From assembly GCA_050486205.1 (NCBI GenBank), contig JBJHCW010000003.1:186001-250000 (forward strand): 64,000 bases of DNA, written 5' to 3'. The DNA comes from PWQG01 sp050486205 (GTDB lineage: Bacteria; Pseudomonadota; Gammaproteobacteria; Pseudomonadales; Pseudohongiellaceae). Shown piece by piece: positions 9,010 to 16,833 of the stretch; the stretch's first letter is position 1; each line of letters starts with the position of its first letter. The notes below the pieces were generated by a model. It searched no databases, was not told the DNA's origin, and saw nothing but the letters and a program-made list of their open reading frames with translations. A program made the position numbers and the translations under genes.

Positions 9010-10079
9010 GGCTGCTTGATTACCATATCGGCAGGACCGTGTTTCTGGCGATGCTGATGGTATTGGGCCTGATGGTGTCGGTGGATGTCATTTTCTCCTT
9101 TGCCGACGAGCTGGGCGAGACAGGACAGTATTACACGGTGACCAATGCGGCTCAGCATGTGCTGTTGACCACACCGACCACGATCTACGAAATGTTGCCG
9201 TACGCGGCGCTCGGTGGAGCGTTGATCGGATTGGGCCTGTTGGCATCACACAATGAACTGGTGGTGATGCGGGCTGCAGGTGTGAATACGCGCCGGATCG
9301 TCTGGTCTGTAATGAAGCCCACCCTGGTGATCATGGTCGTTTCACTGGTCATTGGGGAGTGGGTGGCACCACAACTGGAACAGCGGGCGCAGAGCAATCG
9401 CGCCATCATCCAGAGTGGCGGTGAGGCCATCAGCACACAGCACGGTGACTGGCGCAAGATCGGGGACGAATTCATTCACGTCAATGCCATTGCGCCGGGC
9501 GGTCGAGAGCTGTTTGGGGTGACCCGTTACGTCTTTGATGGACAGCAGCGGCTCCTGCGCAGCAGTTTTGCAGCCAGGGGCATTTACGTCGAACAGGGGG
9601 GCAGTGGTCACTGGTTGTTGTCAGATATGCGGGAATCTGCGTTTTCCGGGGCCGCTGTTGATGTCACGCATCACCAACAGTATCGCTGGCAGGTTTCGAT
9701 GTCACCGGAGTTGCTCAGTGTATTGCTGGTACGTCCGGACCGGCAATCGATCTCGGGTTTGTGGCAGTTTGCACAATACTTCGAGTCCGAGGGCCTGGAC
9801 AGTGGTAGCTATTTCCTGGCGTTCTGGAAAAAGCTGCTCCAGCCCCTGGCCACGGCGAGCCTGGTGCTGCTGGCCATTTCCTTTGTGTTCGGGCCACTGC
9901 GGGAAGCCACCATGGGGTATCGGGTTTTTATTGCCATTGCCATCGGTCTGGGCTTCACTATCCTGCAGCGTATGCTGGGTCCTACAACCCTGCTTTATGG
10001 CTTCAGCCCACTGCTCGGGGCATTGATACCGGTGCTGTTGTGTGCGGGTCTGGGGGCAATTCTGCTCAGGCGGGTGTGA
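9006..10079 (+). CDS. lptG: LPS export ABC transporter permease LptG
   Basis: 357 residues. Same layout as LptF: three N-terminal membrane segments, a periplasmic jellyroll (residues ~130-260), three C-terminal segments. ALIGLGLLASHNELVVMRAAG is the conserved coupling region and FGPLREATMGYRVFIAIAIG is in the C-terminal half. It is the partner of LptF in the LptB2FG transporter. The start overlaps the lptF stop by 4 bases. It converges on an RDD protein gene 13 bases downstream; no intrinsic terminator is visible. Confidence 0.96.
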   Translation: MRLLDYHIGRTVFLAMLMVLGLMVSVDVIFSFADELGETGQYYTVTNAAQHVLLTTPTTIYEMLPYAALGGALIGLGLLASHNELVVMRAAGVNTRRIVWSVMKPTLVIMVVSLVIGEWVAPQLEQRAQSNRAIIQSGGEAISTQHGDWRKIGDEFIHVNAIAPGGRELFGVTRYVFDGQQRLLRSSFAARGIYVEQGGSGHWLLSDMRESAFSGAAVDVTHHQQYRWQVSMSPELLSVLLVRPDRQSISGLWQFAQYFESEGLDSGSYFLAFWKKLLQPLATASLVLLAISFVFGPLREATMGYRVFIAIAIGLGFTILQRMLGPTTLLYGFSPLLGALIPVLLCAGLGAILLRRV

Positions 10080-10092
10080 ACCCCCAGTGCCT

Positions 10093-10611
10093 TCAGAACG
10101 GGCGTGAATGCTTGGGCAGCAACACGGTCTTGCTGGCTGAGAGCTTTTCGTGCAAGGCATCACCATCAGCATCCAGATATCTGTAAAGATAACCCAGGCC
10201 GAACAGCCAGAAGGCGGGCCAGGCCGCAGCAAAGCGGATGATGCCGCGCTTTAGATCCAGGTTCTCATTGTTGATACCGACCACACGTATGCGCCAGGCA
10301 ATCATGCCAAGTGTCTGGCCGGTGCGACGCCAGAACCAGATGTAGAAGGTTGCGGCGCTGACTATCATCATGATGAACAGCAACCAGCCCAGCACCGGAT
10401 CGGTTTCCACACGGCCATCAACGACCTGACTGGTTTCACCGCCAAAAAGTAGCTGCAAGGGAAATGCCAGCAGGATCCAGAGCGACACGACAAGGAACAT
10501 GTCGTAAAGCAGCGCCGCCATTCGGCGAAGCAGACCGGCACGTGGCAGCGTCGCGAGTTCTTCACGGGTGACCAGGGTGCGCTCGGGTTTTTGGCGGGCT
10601 TTCTTTGACAT
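10093..10611 (-). CDS. RDD family inner-membrane protein
   Basis: 172 residues. The RDD domain begins near residue 25 (PRAGLLRRMAALLYDMFLV), with the family Arg and Asp residues in the first helix. Three membrane segments follow (LVVSLWILLAFPLQLLF; GWLLFIMMIVSAATFYIWF; FAAAWPAFWLFGLGYLY), and RRTGQTLGMIAWRIRVVG is the second conserved RDD block. RDD proteins are poorly understood; some act in Na+/H+ exchange. It is convergent with lptG and co-directional with the unknown secreted protein upstream. Family assignment is solid, function open. Confidence 0.85.
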   Translation of the reverse strand: MSKKARQKPERTLVTREELATLPRAGLLRRMAALLYDMFLVVSLWILLAFPLQLLFGGETSQVVDGRVETDPVLGWLLFIMMIVSAATFYIWFWRRTGQTLGMIAWRIRVVGINNENLDLKRGIIRFAAAWPAFWLFGLGYLYRYLDADGDALHEKLSASKTVLLPKHSRPF

Positions 10612-10685
10612 GGCGCGCAGTATACCCGATGAACCGCGAAAATCGTAAAGGCTGATCGAATCGGCTTGCGCCAGAACAGTGCGGG

Positions 10686-11252
10686 TCAGAACAACTCGGG
10701 TGGGTTGTCACTCTGGCGCTCCGGGCGCCGCAGTAAATCGTCCAGATCCAGTTCCAGTGACCGGCGGTTGTTTTGGCGTGTTGTGCTGCTGTCAGGGCCA
10801 GCGGCCGTGGTTTCATCGTCATTTTCGGGTTGCCCGGTATCCCCGTCCGGGGTGGACTCCAGCTCCTGCCGGCTCAACAGGGCGCGACGCAATGCTTCCA
10901 GATTGCTGGCGGCGTTATCGGTTGTGTAAACAAGGTTGTTCTCTTCGGTGTCGGACACCCTGAGCTCATCCACACGAAACACCAGATTGAAGGTGGAACG
11001 GGCATCACGTTGACAAAGAATGGTCAGCGCCGGTGCTTCGTGTTCGGTCCGGAACTCATTCAGTCGTCCGTAAAGTACCTGGGCGCACTCTGGGTGGTTC
11101 AGCGCCTGACGGGAAGCTTCCTGCAGTGCCGGCATCAGATGTGCCGCGCTGGGTGGCAACCAGAGCCGGTCCGGGCTGACGGTTTCGGCGTACAGCAGCA
11201 CGCCCTGGCAGGCCAGCCACACGGTGGATGTCAATGTAAGACACAATCTCAT
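10686..11252 (-). CDS. Unknown secreted protein
   Basis: I do not recognise this gene. The frame stays open upstream for another 121 codons, but the start MRLCLTLTSTVWLACQG was chosen because it opens a signal peptide (likely cut after LLYA) and avoids running into the divergent LeuA2 gene; this gives 188 residues. Residues ~25-120 look like a folded domain with two cysteines (ECAQVL, ILCQRD). After ~residue 130 the protein is acidic, polar and low in complexity (ESTPDGDTGQPENDDE), then ends in a charged helix (RSLELDLDDLLRRPE). The RDD gene lies 74 bases downstream on the same strand. Confidence 0.6.
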   Translation of the reverse strand: MRLCLTLTSTVWLACQGVLLYAETVSPDRLWLPPSAAHLMPALQEASRQALNHPECAQVLYGRLNEFRTEHEAPALTILCQRDARSTFNLVFRVDELRVSDTEENNLVYTTDNAASNLEALRRALLSRQELESTPDGDTGQPENDDETTAAGPDSSTTRQNNRRSLELDLDDLLRRPERQSDNPPELF

Positions 11253-11412
11253 GCTTCCGGGTATCGGCGGCGCAGGTAAATACTTTAAGGCACCTGTGAA
11301 TAAATCTATGGCCACCCGGCAGGTGTGGGAATCGCCGTCGGCATTCTCGTATGTGGCCATATCTGATAGAATCGAGCGGTTTTTCCCACCATCCTTGAAA
11401 CAGTGCCAGGTT

Positions 11413-12951
11413 ATGAACCAATCCGATTCCCCCCGTCGTGTCCAACTGCTTGACACCACCTTGCGTGATGGCGAGCAGACGCAAGGTGTATCCTTTACGG
11501 CAAAGGAAAAATTGCATATTGCCAAGGCGCTGCTCAAGGAATTGAAAGTGGACCGTATCGAGGTGGCTTCGGCGCGTGTCTCCGACGGTGAAAAAAAGGC
11601 TGTTGCCGACATCAATGCCTGGGCGGCCGGGGAAGGTCTGCTTGACCGGGTGGAAGTGCTGGGTTTTGTTGATCACACAATGAGTGTCAACTGGGTCGTC
11701 GAGGCCGGCGGTAAAGTCATCAATCTGCTGGCCAAGGGCAGCGAGAAACATTGTCGTGAACAGCTGGGCAAGACGCTGGAATCACATGTCACCGATATTC
11801 GCCGCACCGTTGCCTATGCGCAGGAAGAGGGGTTGCAGGTCAATATCTATCTGGAAGACTGGTCCAATGGTTACCAGGACAGTCGGCAGTATGTCTACGA
11901 TCTGGTGTCGGGCATCAGTGATGTCGGTATTGGCCACTTCATGCTACCCGATACGCTGGGGGTCATGACGCCGGATGAGGTGCGTGAGGCGCTGGGTGAC
12001 ATGATTTCCCGTTTTCCGGCGCTACGTTTTGATTTTCATCCCCACAATGATTACGGGTTGGCTACCGCCAATGTGATGGCGGCGGTCAAGGTCGGTGTGG
12101 ATACCATCCACTGCACCATAAACTGTCTGGGCGAACGCGCGGGCAATGCGTCGCTGGCAGAGGTGGCTGTGGTGCTGCGGGACAAGATGGGCCTGACGCT
12201 GTCCATTGATGAAACGCGCATCATGATGTTGAGCAAGATGGTGGAGAACTTCTCCGGCAAGTGGGTGTCGGCCAATGCACCGGTGGTTGGTGCCGATGTC
12301 TTCACCCAGACCGCTGGCATTCACGCCGATGGTGATCAGAAGGGTGGCCTGTATATCACAGCGCTGAGACCTGAACGTTTTGCGCGTAAACGCACTTATG
12401 CCCTTGGCAAGATGAGTGGCAAGGCGTCACTGGCCAATAATCTGGAAGAGATGGGGCTGGAGCTGTCCGAAGAGGATCAGCGCAAGGTGTTGCAGGAAAT
12501 CGTCAAGCTGGGTGATGCCAAGGCTGTCATTACACCGGATGATCTGCCGTTCATCATTGCCGATGTGCTGGAGCGGCGTGATTACCAATATGTCCAACTG
12601 CTCAACTGTTATATCAGCAGTGGCATGGATGTGGAAAGCACCGCCAGTATCCGTGTTGATGTCCAGGGTGAGGTGTTCGGCGCTTCGGGTTCAGGCAACG
12701 GCGGGTTTGCTGCCTTTATGGAAGCCATGTCACGTATCCTGGAGCAGCGTGGTTTTGTTATGCCGCGGCTGCTGGATTTCGAGATTCATATACCACGTGG
12801 TGGCAATACCAGTGCATTGACGGAATGTATCATCACCTGGGACATTGACGAGCGGGAACTGAAAACCCGCGGCGTGCATGCAAACCAGGTGCTTGCGGCG
12901 GTCAGGGCAACATTGCGGATGATCAACATGGTGTATCACGCGCAGGCTTGA
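11413..12951 (+). CDS. 2-isopropylmalate / citramalate synthase-family enzyme (LeuA2 type)
   Basis: 512 residues. A DRE-TIM condensing enzyme: LLDTTLRDGEQTQGVSF at the start holds the catalytic Arg and metal-binding Asp, and HPHNDYGLA has the metal-binding histidines. From ~residue 380 there is a LeuA-type regulatory domain, ending in CIITWDIDERELKTRGV. The variant (TLRDGEQT, YLEDWSNG, FTQTAGIHADGD) resembles the LeuA2 proteins common in Bacteroidetes more than enteric LeuA or the type II LeuA encoded near 20 kb. It condenses acetyl-CoA with a 2-oxo acid, 2-oxoisovalerate or pyruvate (citramalate). ATG preferred over earlier in-frame codons, which would overlap the divergent gene. It converges on a leuB-type gene. 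Confidence 0.85.
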   Translation: MNQSDSPRRVQLLDTTLRDGEQTQGVSFTAKEKLHIAKALLKELKVDRIEVASARVSDGEKKAVADINAWAAGEGLLDRVEVLGFVDHTMSVNWVVEAGGKVINLLAKGSEKHCREQLGKTLESHVTDIRRTVAYAQEEGLQVNIYLEDWSNGYQDSRQYVYDLVSGISDVGIGHFMLPDTLGVMTPDEVREALGDMISRFPALRFDFHPHNDYGLATANVMAAVKVGVDTIHCTINCLGERAGNASLAEVAVVLRDKMGLTLSIDETRIMMLSKMVENFSGKWVSANAPVVGADVFTQTAGIHADGDQKGGLYITALRPERFARKRTYALGKMSGKASLANNLEEMGLELSEEDQRKVLQEIVKLGDAKAVITPDDLPFIIADVLERRDYQYVQLLNCYISSGMDVESTASIRVDVQGEVFGASGSGNGGFAAFMEAMSRILEQRGFVMPRLLDFEIHIPRGGNTSALTECIITWDIDERELKTRGVHANQVLAAVRATLRMINMVYHAQA

Positions 12952-12956
12952 TGTTT

Positions 12957-13106
12957 GATGGCGGCAGCGAGTGCGGTTCCGTGAGGGCCTGATCCGATTG
13001 CGGACTCGCTCAAGTACGTCCTTGTATCGCTCTGCGCCGGCCATCCTTGGCCGGCGAAGGTCCGCAATTGGATCAGGCCCTCACGGAACGCCGGGGCGTT
13101 GCCATC
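12957..13106. repeat. Long palindromic intergenic element (REP/MITE-like)
   Basis: The 206-base spacer between convergent genes is mostly one palindrome. Two 30-base arms (12976-13005 and 13060-13089) are reverse complements with one mismatch. Inside is a 9-bp hairpin with a TCCT loop (13035-13056) and the partly symmetric CAAGTACGTCCTTG. Outer GATGGC/GCCATC (12957-12962, 13101-13106) extend the symmetry imperfectly. No second copy was seen in this window and no clear target-site duplication. It could be a dispersed extragenic palindrome, a small non-autonomous element, or a bidirectional terminator-like barrier; it codes for no convincing protein. Confidence 0.8.
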
Positions 13107-13157
13107 CCTCGGGACACCCAACCCCCACGACGCGTGGTACGGGCACTCAACGCATTG

Positions 13158-14261
13158 TCATACAGGCGTTTTTCTCAATGCCTCTACCACCAGATCACCA
13201 AATCCGCTGGTATCGATCATTTTCACGTCGCTGCCAGGGCGTGACAGGTCTGGTGTGGAATAACCCTGGGCGAATACACTCTGCATGGCGTGCCAGACAT
13301 TGGCAGCTTCCCTGTCCATACCAAAACTCATTTCAAGCATCATGGCCACAGAGCCGATCATGGAATAGGGGTTGGCAATATTCTTGCCGGCGATGTCCGG
13401 AGCCGAGCCGTGCGAGGGTTCATAATAGGCCTTGTTGTCTCCCAGGCAGGCTGAAGGCATCAGTCCCAACGAGCCCAGAATGCCGCCGCCCTGATCGCTG
13501 AGGATGTCGCCGAACATGTTTTCCATCACCATCACATCGAAGCGCGTGGGATTCAGACACAGGTAAGTGGCCGCAGCATCAACCAGTATGTGTTCAATGC
13601 GCACATCGGGGTAGTCCTGTCCGGTCTCTTCGATGACCTCATTCCACAGCACACTGGATTTCAGTACATTGCTTTTGTGGATGTTGTGCAGCACCTTCTT
13701 GCGCTTGCGTGCGGTGTCAAATGCCACTTTTGCAATGCGACGAATCTGGTTTTCATCATATTCAAGGGATTCACGAACATAACGGACGCCATCATCTGTG
13801 ACACCCGTCTCCTTTTCACCAAAGTACAGACCGCCGACCAGTTCCCGGATGATCATGATATCAATGCCATCACCAATGATTTCTTTCTTCAACGGCGAGA
13901 AATGAGCAAGGCCGGGGGGCAGATACACCGGGCGGAAATTGGCGTAGGTATTGTAACGACGGCGCAGGGGCAGCAGGGCGCCGCGCTCGGGCTGCATGTC
14001 CACGGGTATTTTCCTGGACTCTTCATGGTTGAGGCCGATGGGGCCTTTAAGAATGGCGTCTGCCTCATCACAGACCTTGCGGGTCTGCTCCGGAAAGGGA
14101 TGCCCGCACTTGAAATAGGCACTGGCGCCGAAGGGAGTATGGATGAGTTCGAATTCCACCGGGTTGCGTTCGGCAACCAGATTGAGGATTTTTACCGCTT
14201 CGACCATGATTTCCGGGCCGATGCCGTCGCCGTCCAGCAGCGCAATCTTGTACTTGCTCAT
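13158..14261 (-). CDS. leuB: 3-isopropylmalate dehydrogenase family protein (LeuB type)
   Basis: 367 residues from MSKYKIALLDGDGIGPEIM, chosen because it aligns with the family start. The glycine-rich start, substrate-binding arginines (ALLPLRRRYNTYANFRPVYL), IIRELVGGLYFGEKE, the Mg2+-binding FGDILSDQGG and the cofactor region PSHGSAPDIAGKNIANP are all present. It oxidatively decarboxylates a 3-alkylmalate with NAD+. Paired with the convergent LeuA2-type synthase it may serve leucine synthesis or, if that enzyme makes citramalate, the methylmalate step to 2-oxobutanoate. The dehydrogenase class is certain; leuB versus a paralogue cannot be settled here. leuC and leuD are not next to it. Confidence 0.85.
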   Translation of the reverse strand: MSKYKIALLDGDGIGPEIMVEAVKILNLVAERNPVEFELIHTPFGASAYFKCGHPFPEQTRKVCDEADAILKGPIGLNHEESRKIPVDMQPERGALLPLRRRYNTYANFRPVYLPPGLAHFSPLKKEIIGDGIDIMIIRELVGGLYFGEKETGVTDDGVRYVRESLEYDENQIRRIAKVAFDTARKRKKVLHNIHKSNVLKSSVLWNEVIEETGQDYPDVRIEHILVDAAATYLCLNPTRFDVMVMENMFGDILSDQGGGILGSLGLMPSACLGDNKAYYEPSHGSAPDIAGKNIANPYSMIGSVAMMLEMSFGMDREAANVWHAMQSVFAQGYSTPDLSRPGSDVKMIDTSGFGDLVVEALRKTPV

Positions 14262-14482
14262 TAAAAGTCCTGTCTGTTGATGGGTGTCCGGTTCCGGACC
14301 GCGCCATCGGTGCCTGTTCGACTGCCGATGCACTGGCGCAGGGTCAATCAGGGGGATTGAACCGGGAGCCGGACGAAGTATCGGAAAGGGGCGTAATTTA
14401 CCACGCTGCTGCTGTGGCGAACAACCGGCAGTGGGTTATAGCAGGTCAGGGGGATCTTTTGCCATCAATCGCCCCAAGAATC

Positions 14483-14569
14483 TGGTACCGGGGGCCGGAC
14501 TTGAACCGGCACTCTATCACTAGAACCGGATTTTGAATCCGGCGCGTCTACCAATTTCGCCACCCCGGC
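14483..14569 (-). tRNA. tRNA-Leu (anticodon CAA)
   Basis: 87 bases including an encoded CCA. The acceptor stem GCCGGGG pairs with CCCCGGT (one G-U). The anticodon loop TTCAAAA gives CAA at 14535-14533, reading UUG. The T arm is GCCGGTTCAAGTCCGGC, and the long variable arm (GTTCTAGTGATAGAGT region) is typical of type II leucine tRNAs. It stands alone with its own promoter. The 221 bases between it and leuB contain nothing else I can name. Confidence 0.97.
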
Positions 14570-14587
14570 AGGGTGTGAACGGGCGCC

Positions 14588-14615
14588 ATTATAACAGTAT
14601 CGCGCCGGCTTACAA
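14588..14615 (-). promoter_or_regulatory. Sigma-70 promoter of tRNA-Leu
   Basis: Minus strand: TTGTAA, 16 bases, perfect TATAAT, with a predicted start about 12 bases before the mature tRNA 5' end. A strong match, as expected for a stable RNA gene. Confidence 0.72.
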
Positions 14616-14697
14616 CGCTTCGCGACTGGCTTGGCACGGCGAGGGAATTGTTGCAAACTGCCGGGCTTTGCGAACACGCTGATGATTGAGCTGTCTG

Positions 14698-15747
14698 ATG
14701 AAACTTTCCGATTTCCATTATGAGTTGCCCGAGGAGTTGATTGCACACCATCCGCCGGCCCGGCGTGGTGACAGTCGTTTGCTTTGCCTGGGGCGTGAGT
14801 CCGGCTCGGTTTCGCACAGGCAATTCTCGGAGTTGCCAGCGTTTCTGGATAAAGGTGACCTGCTGGTGTTCAACGATACCCGGGTCATGCCAGCTCGTCT
14901 GTTGGGCCAGAAATCCAGTGGTGGTCGCGTGGAAGCGCTGATCGAGCGCTTGCTGGACGAGTCACGGGCGCTGGTGCAGCTGCGGGCAAGCAAATCCCCG
15001 AAACCGGGCACAGTCCTGTACTTCGACGCACTGGATGCGGCGCGTCCCTCTCTCAAGGCAACGGTAACTGGCAGGCAGAACGCGTTTTTCCTGCTGGAGT
15101 TTGACACGCCCGAACCGCTACTGAGCATTCTGGAGGACTATGGCCATGTACCCTTGCCGCCTTATATAAGGCGTGAGGACGAACTCGCTGATCGGGAGCG
15201 TTACCAGACCGTGTACGGTGATCGGCCAGGCGCCGTCGCTGCACCAACAGCCGGTCTGCACTTTGACCATTCCCTGCTTCAGCAACTGGCCGCCAGGGGT
15301 GTTGAGACGGCATTTGTGACCTTGCACGTGGGTTCCGGAACCTTCCAGCCTGTTCGCGTGGAGGATGTGGCAACCCATCGCATGCACAGGGAGTGGGTGG
15401 ATGTGACGCAGCGGGTATGTGAGCAGGTCCGCGCCTGTCGTGCCCGTGGTGGTCGTGTGGTGGCTGTGGGTACCACATCTGTGCGTAGCCTGGAGAGTGC
15501 GGCGGCCGGTGCGGGCGATGAGGCGCTCATCAGACCGCTGCAGGGTGAGACTGACATTTTTATCTACCCCGGCTATCAATTCCGGGTGGTTGATGCGCTG
15601 ATCACCAACTTCCATCTGCCCGAGTCCACGCTGATCATGTTGGTCAGCGCTTTTGCCGGGCGTGACCCGGTTTTGGCGGCCTATGAGGCGGCCATCGCGG
15701 AGCGTTACCGCTTCTTCAGCTACGGCGATGCCATGTTTATCGGGTAG
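14698..15747 (+). CDS. queA: tRNA preQ1(34) S-adenosylmethionine ribosyltransferase-isomerase
   Basis: 349 residues (E. coli 356). The start MKLSDFHYELPEELIAHHP matches the family; an in-frame ATG four codons earlier is less likely. Family blocks include DLLVFNDTRVMPARL, GAVAAPTAGLHFD, VTLHVGSGTFQPV, VGTTSVRSLESAA and LITNFHLPESTLIMLVSAF. It transfers the ribosyl part of SAM to preQ1 in tRNAs with GUN anticodons, giving epoxyqueuosine. The usual partner tgt is not adjacent; mdh follows 67 bases later. Confidence 0.97.
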   Translation: MKLSDFHYELPEELIAHHPPARRGDSRLLCLGRESGSVSHRQFSELPAFLDKGDLLVFNDTRVMPARLLGQKSSGGRVEALIERLLDESRALVQLRASKSPKPGTVLYFDALDAARPSLKATVTGRQNAFFLLEFDTPEPLLSILEDYGHVPLPPYIRREDELADRERYQTVYGDRPGAVAAPTAGLHFDHSLLQQLAARGVETAFVTLHVGSGTFQPVRVEDVATHRMHREWVDVTQRVCEQVRACRARGGRVVAVGTTSVRSLESAAAGAGDEALIRPLQGETDIFIYPGYQFRVVDALITNFHLPESTLIMLVSAFAGRDPVLAAYEAAIAERYRFFSYGDAMFIG

Positions 15748-15814
15748 TGTTATACTTTTGCCCCACTTCAGAACCAACCCTATACACTCGTCTCAGAAGG
15801 ATCAGGAAAGCATT

Positions 15815-16792
15815 ATGAAATCACCCGTACGCGTAGCTGTCACCGGGGCAGCCGGTCAAATTTCTTATTCCCTGCTGTTCAGAATTGCCGCTGGAGAAAT
15901 GTTGGGCACCGACCAGCCGGTTATCCTGCAATTGCTGGAAATCACCCCTGCACTGGAAGCGCTCAAGGGTGTTGTCATGGAGATCGAGGATTGCGCATTC
16001 CCGCTGGTGCAGGGCATTGTGCAGACTGACGATGCGAACGTGGCCTTTAATGATGCTGATTACGCCTTGCTGGTAGGCGCCCGCCCGCGTGGGCCCGGTA
16101 TGGAGCGCAAGGATCTTCTGGAAGCCAATGCCGCCATTTTCTCGGCACAGGGCAAAGCCCTGAATGACAATGCCAGTCGTGGTGTGAAAGTGCTTGTTGT
16201 CGGCAATCCGGCCAATACCAACGCGCTGATTGCCTACCGTAATGCGCCGGATCTTGATCCGGGTCAGTTCACCGCCATGACCCGACTGGATCATAACCGG
16301 GCCATTGCCCAACTGGCCGAAAAAACCGGCAAACACAGCACCGACGTCGACAGCATGATCATCTGGGGCAATCACTCTGCCACCCAGTACCCCGACATTC
16401 ATCATTGCATGGTGGCTGGCAAGGCCGCTACCGATCTGGTGGATATGGATTGGGTCAGCGGTACGTTCATCCCAACGGTACAGCAGCGTGGCGCCGCAAT
16501 CATCAAGGCGCGAGGCCTGTCCAGTGCCGCGTCGGCAGCCAATGCGGCCATCGAACATATCCGCGACTGGGCGCTTGGCACAAATGGCAAGATTGTCAGC
16601 ATGGGCATACACAGTGACGGAAGCTATGGTGTTGAGAAGGGTCTGATCTATTCTTTCCCCGTTACCTGTGACAAGGGCAAGTACCAGATTGTCCAGGATC
16701 TCGACATCAACTCCTTCAGTCAGGATCTGATGGATCGCACCGAGAAAGAACTCAAGGAAGAGCGCGATGCAGTAGCAGCCCTGCTACCCTGA
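15815..16792 (+). CDS. mdh: Malate dehydrogenase (NAD)
   Basis: 325 residues. The start MKSPVRVAVTGAAGQISYSL is preceded by AGGAAAG; longer in-frame starts run into queA. It belongs to the group of malate dehydrogenases shared with many beta- and gammaproteobacteria and eukaryotic cytosol, rather than the enterobacterial 312-residue type. Key features: the NAD-binding GAAGQI loop, substrate arginines in GARPRGPGMERKDLL, NPANTNALIAY, TRLDHNRA, and the catalytic His in IIWGNHSATQYPD. It interconverts malate and oxaloacetate in the TCA cycle. Confidence 0.96.
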   Translation: MKSPVRVAVTGAAGQISYSLLFRIAAGEMLGTDQPVILQLLEITPALEALKGVVMEIEDCAFPLVQGIVQTDDANVAFNDADYALLVGARPRGPGMERKDLLEANAAIFSAQGKALNDNASRGVKVLVVGNPANTNALIAYRNAPDLDPGQFTAMTRLDHNRAIAQLAEKTGKHSTDVDSMIIWGNHSATQYPDIHHCMVAGKAATDLVDMDWVSGTFIPTVQQRGAAIIKARGLSSAASAANAAIEHIRDWALGTNGKIVSMGIHSDGSYGVEKGLIYSFPVTCDKGKYQIVQDLDINSFSQDLMDRTEKELKEERDAVAALLP

Positions 16793-16833
16793 GTATTCGC
16801 GCACGGCCTGATGGACGGAACAGGGGGCAGGCC

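Noticed and set aside
11224..11412. Upstream in-frame extension of the LeuA2 gene
   Set aside because: The extra 63 residues do not resemble the family and overlap the start of the divergent secreted-protein gene.
12730..13044. Frame through the 13.0 kb palindrome (with MAGAERYKDVLERV)
   Set aside because: Most of it is antisense to LeuA2 and the rest is palindrome; open frames are common in such repeats and do not imply a protein.
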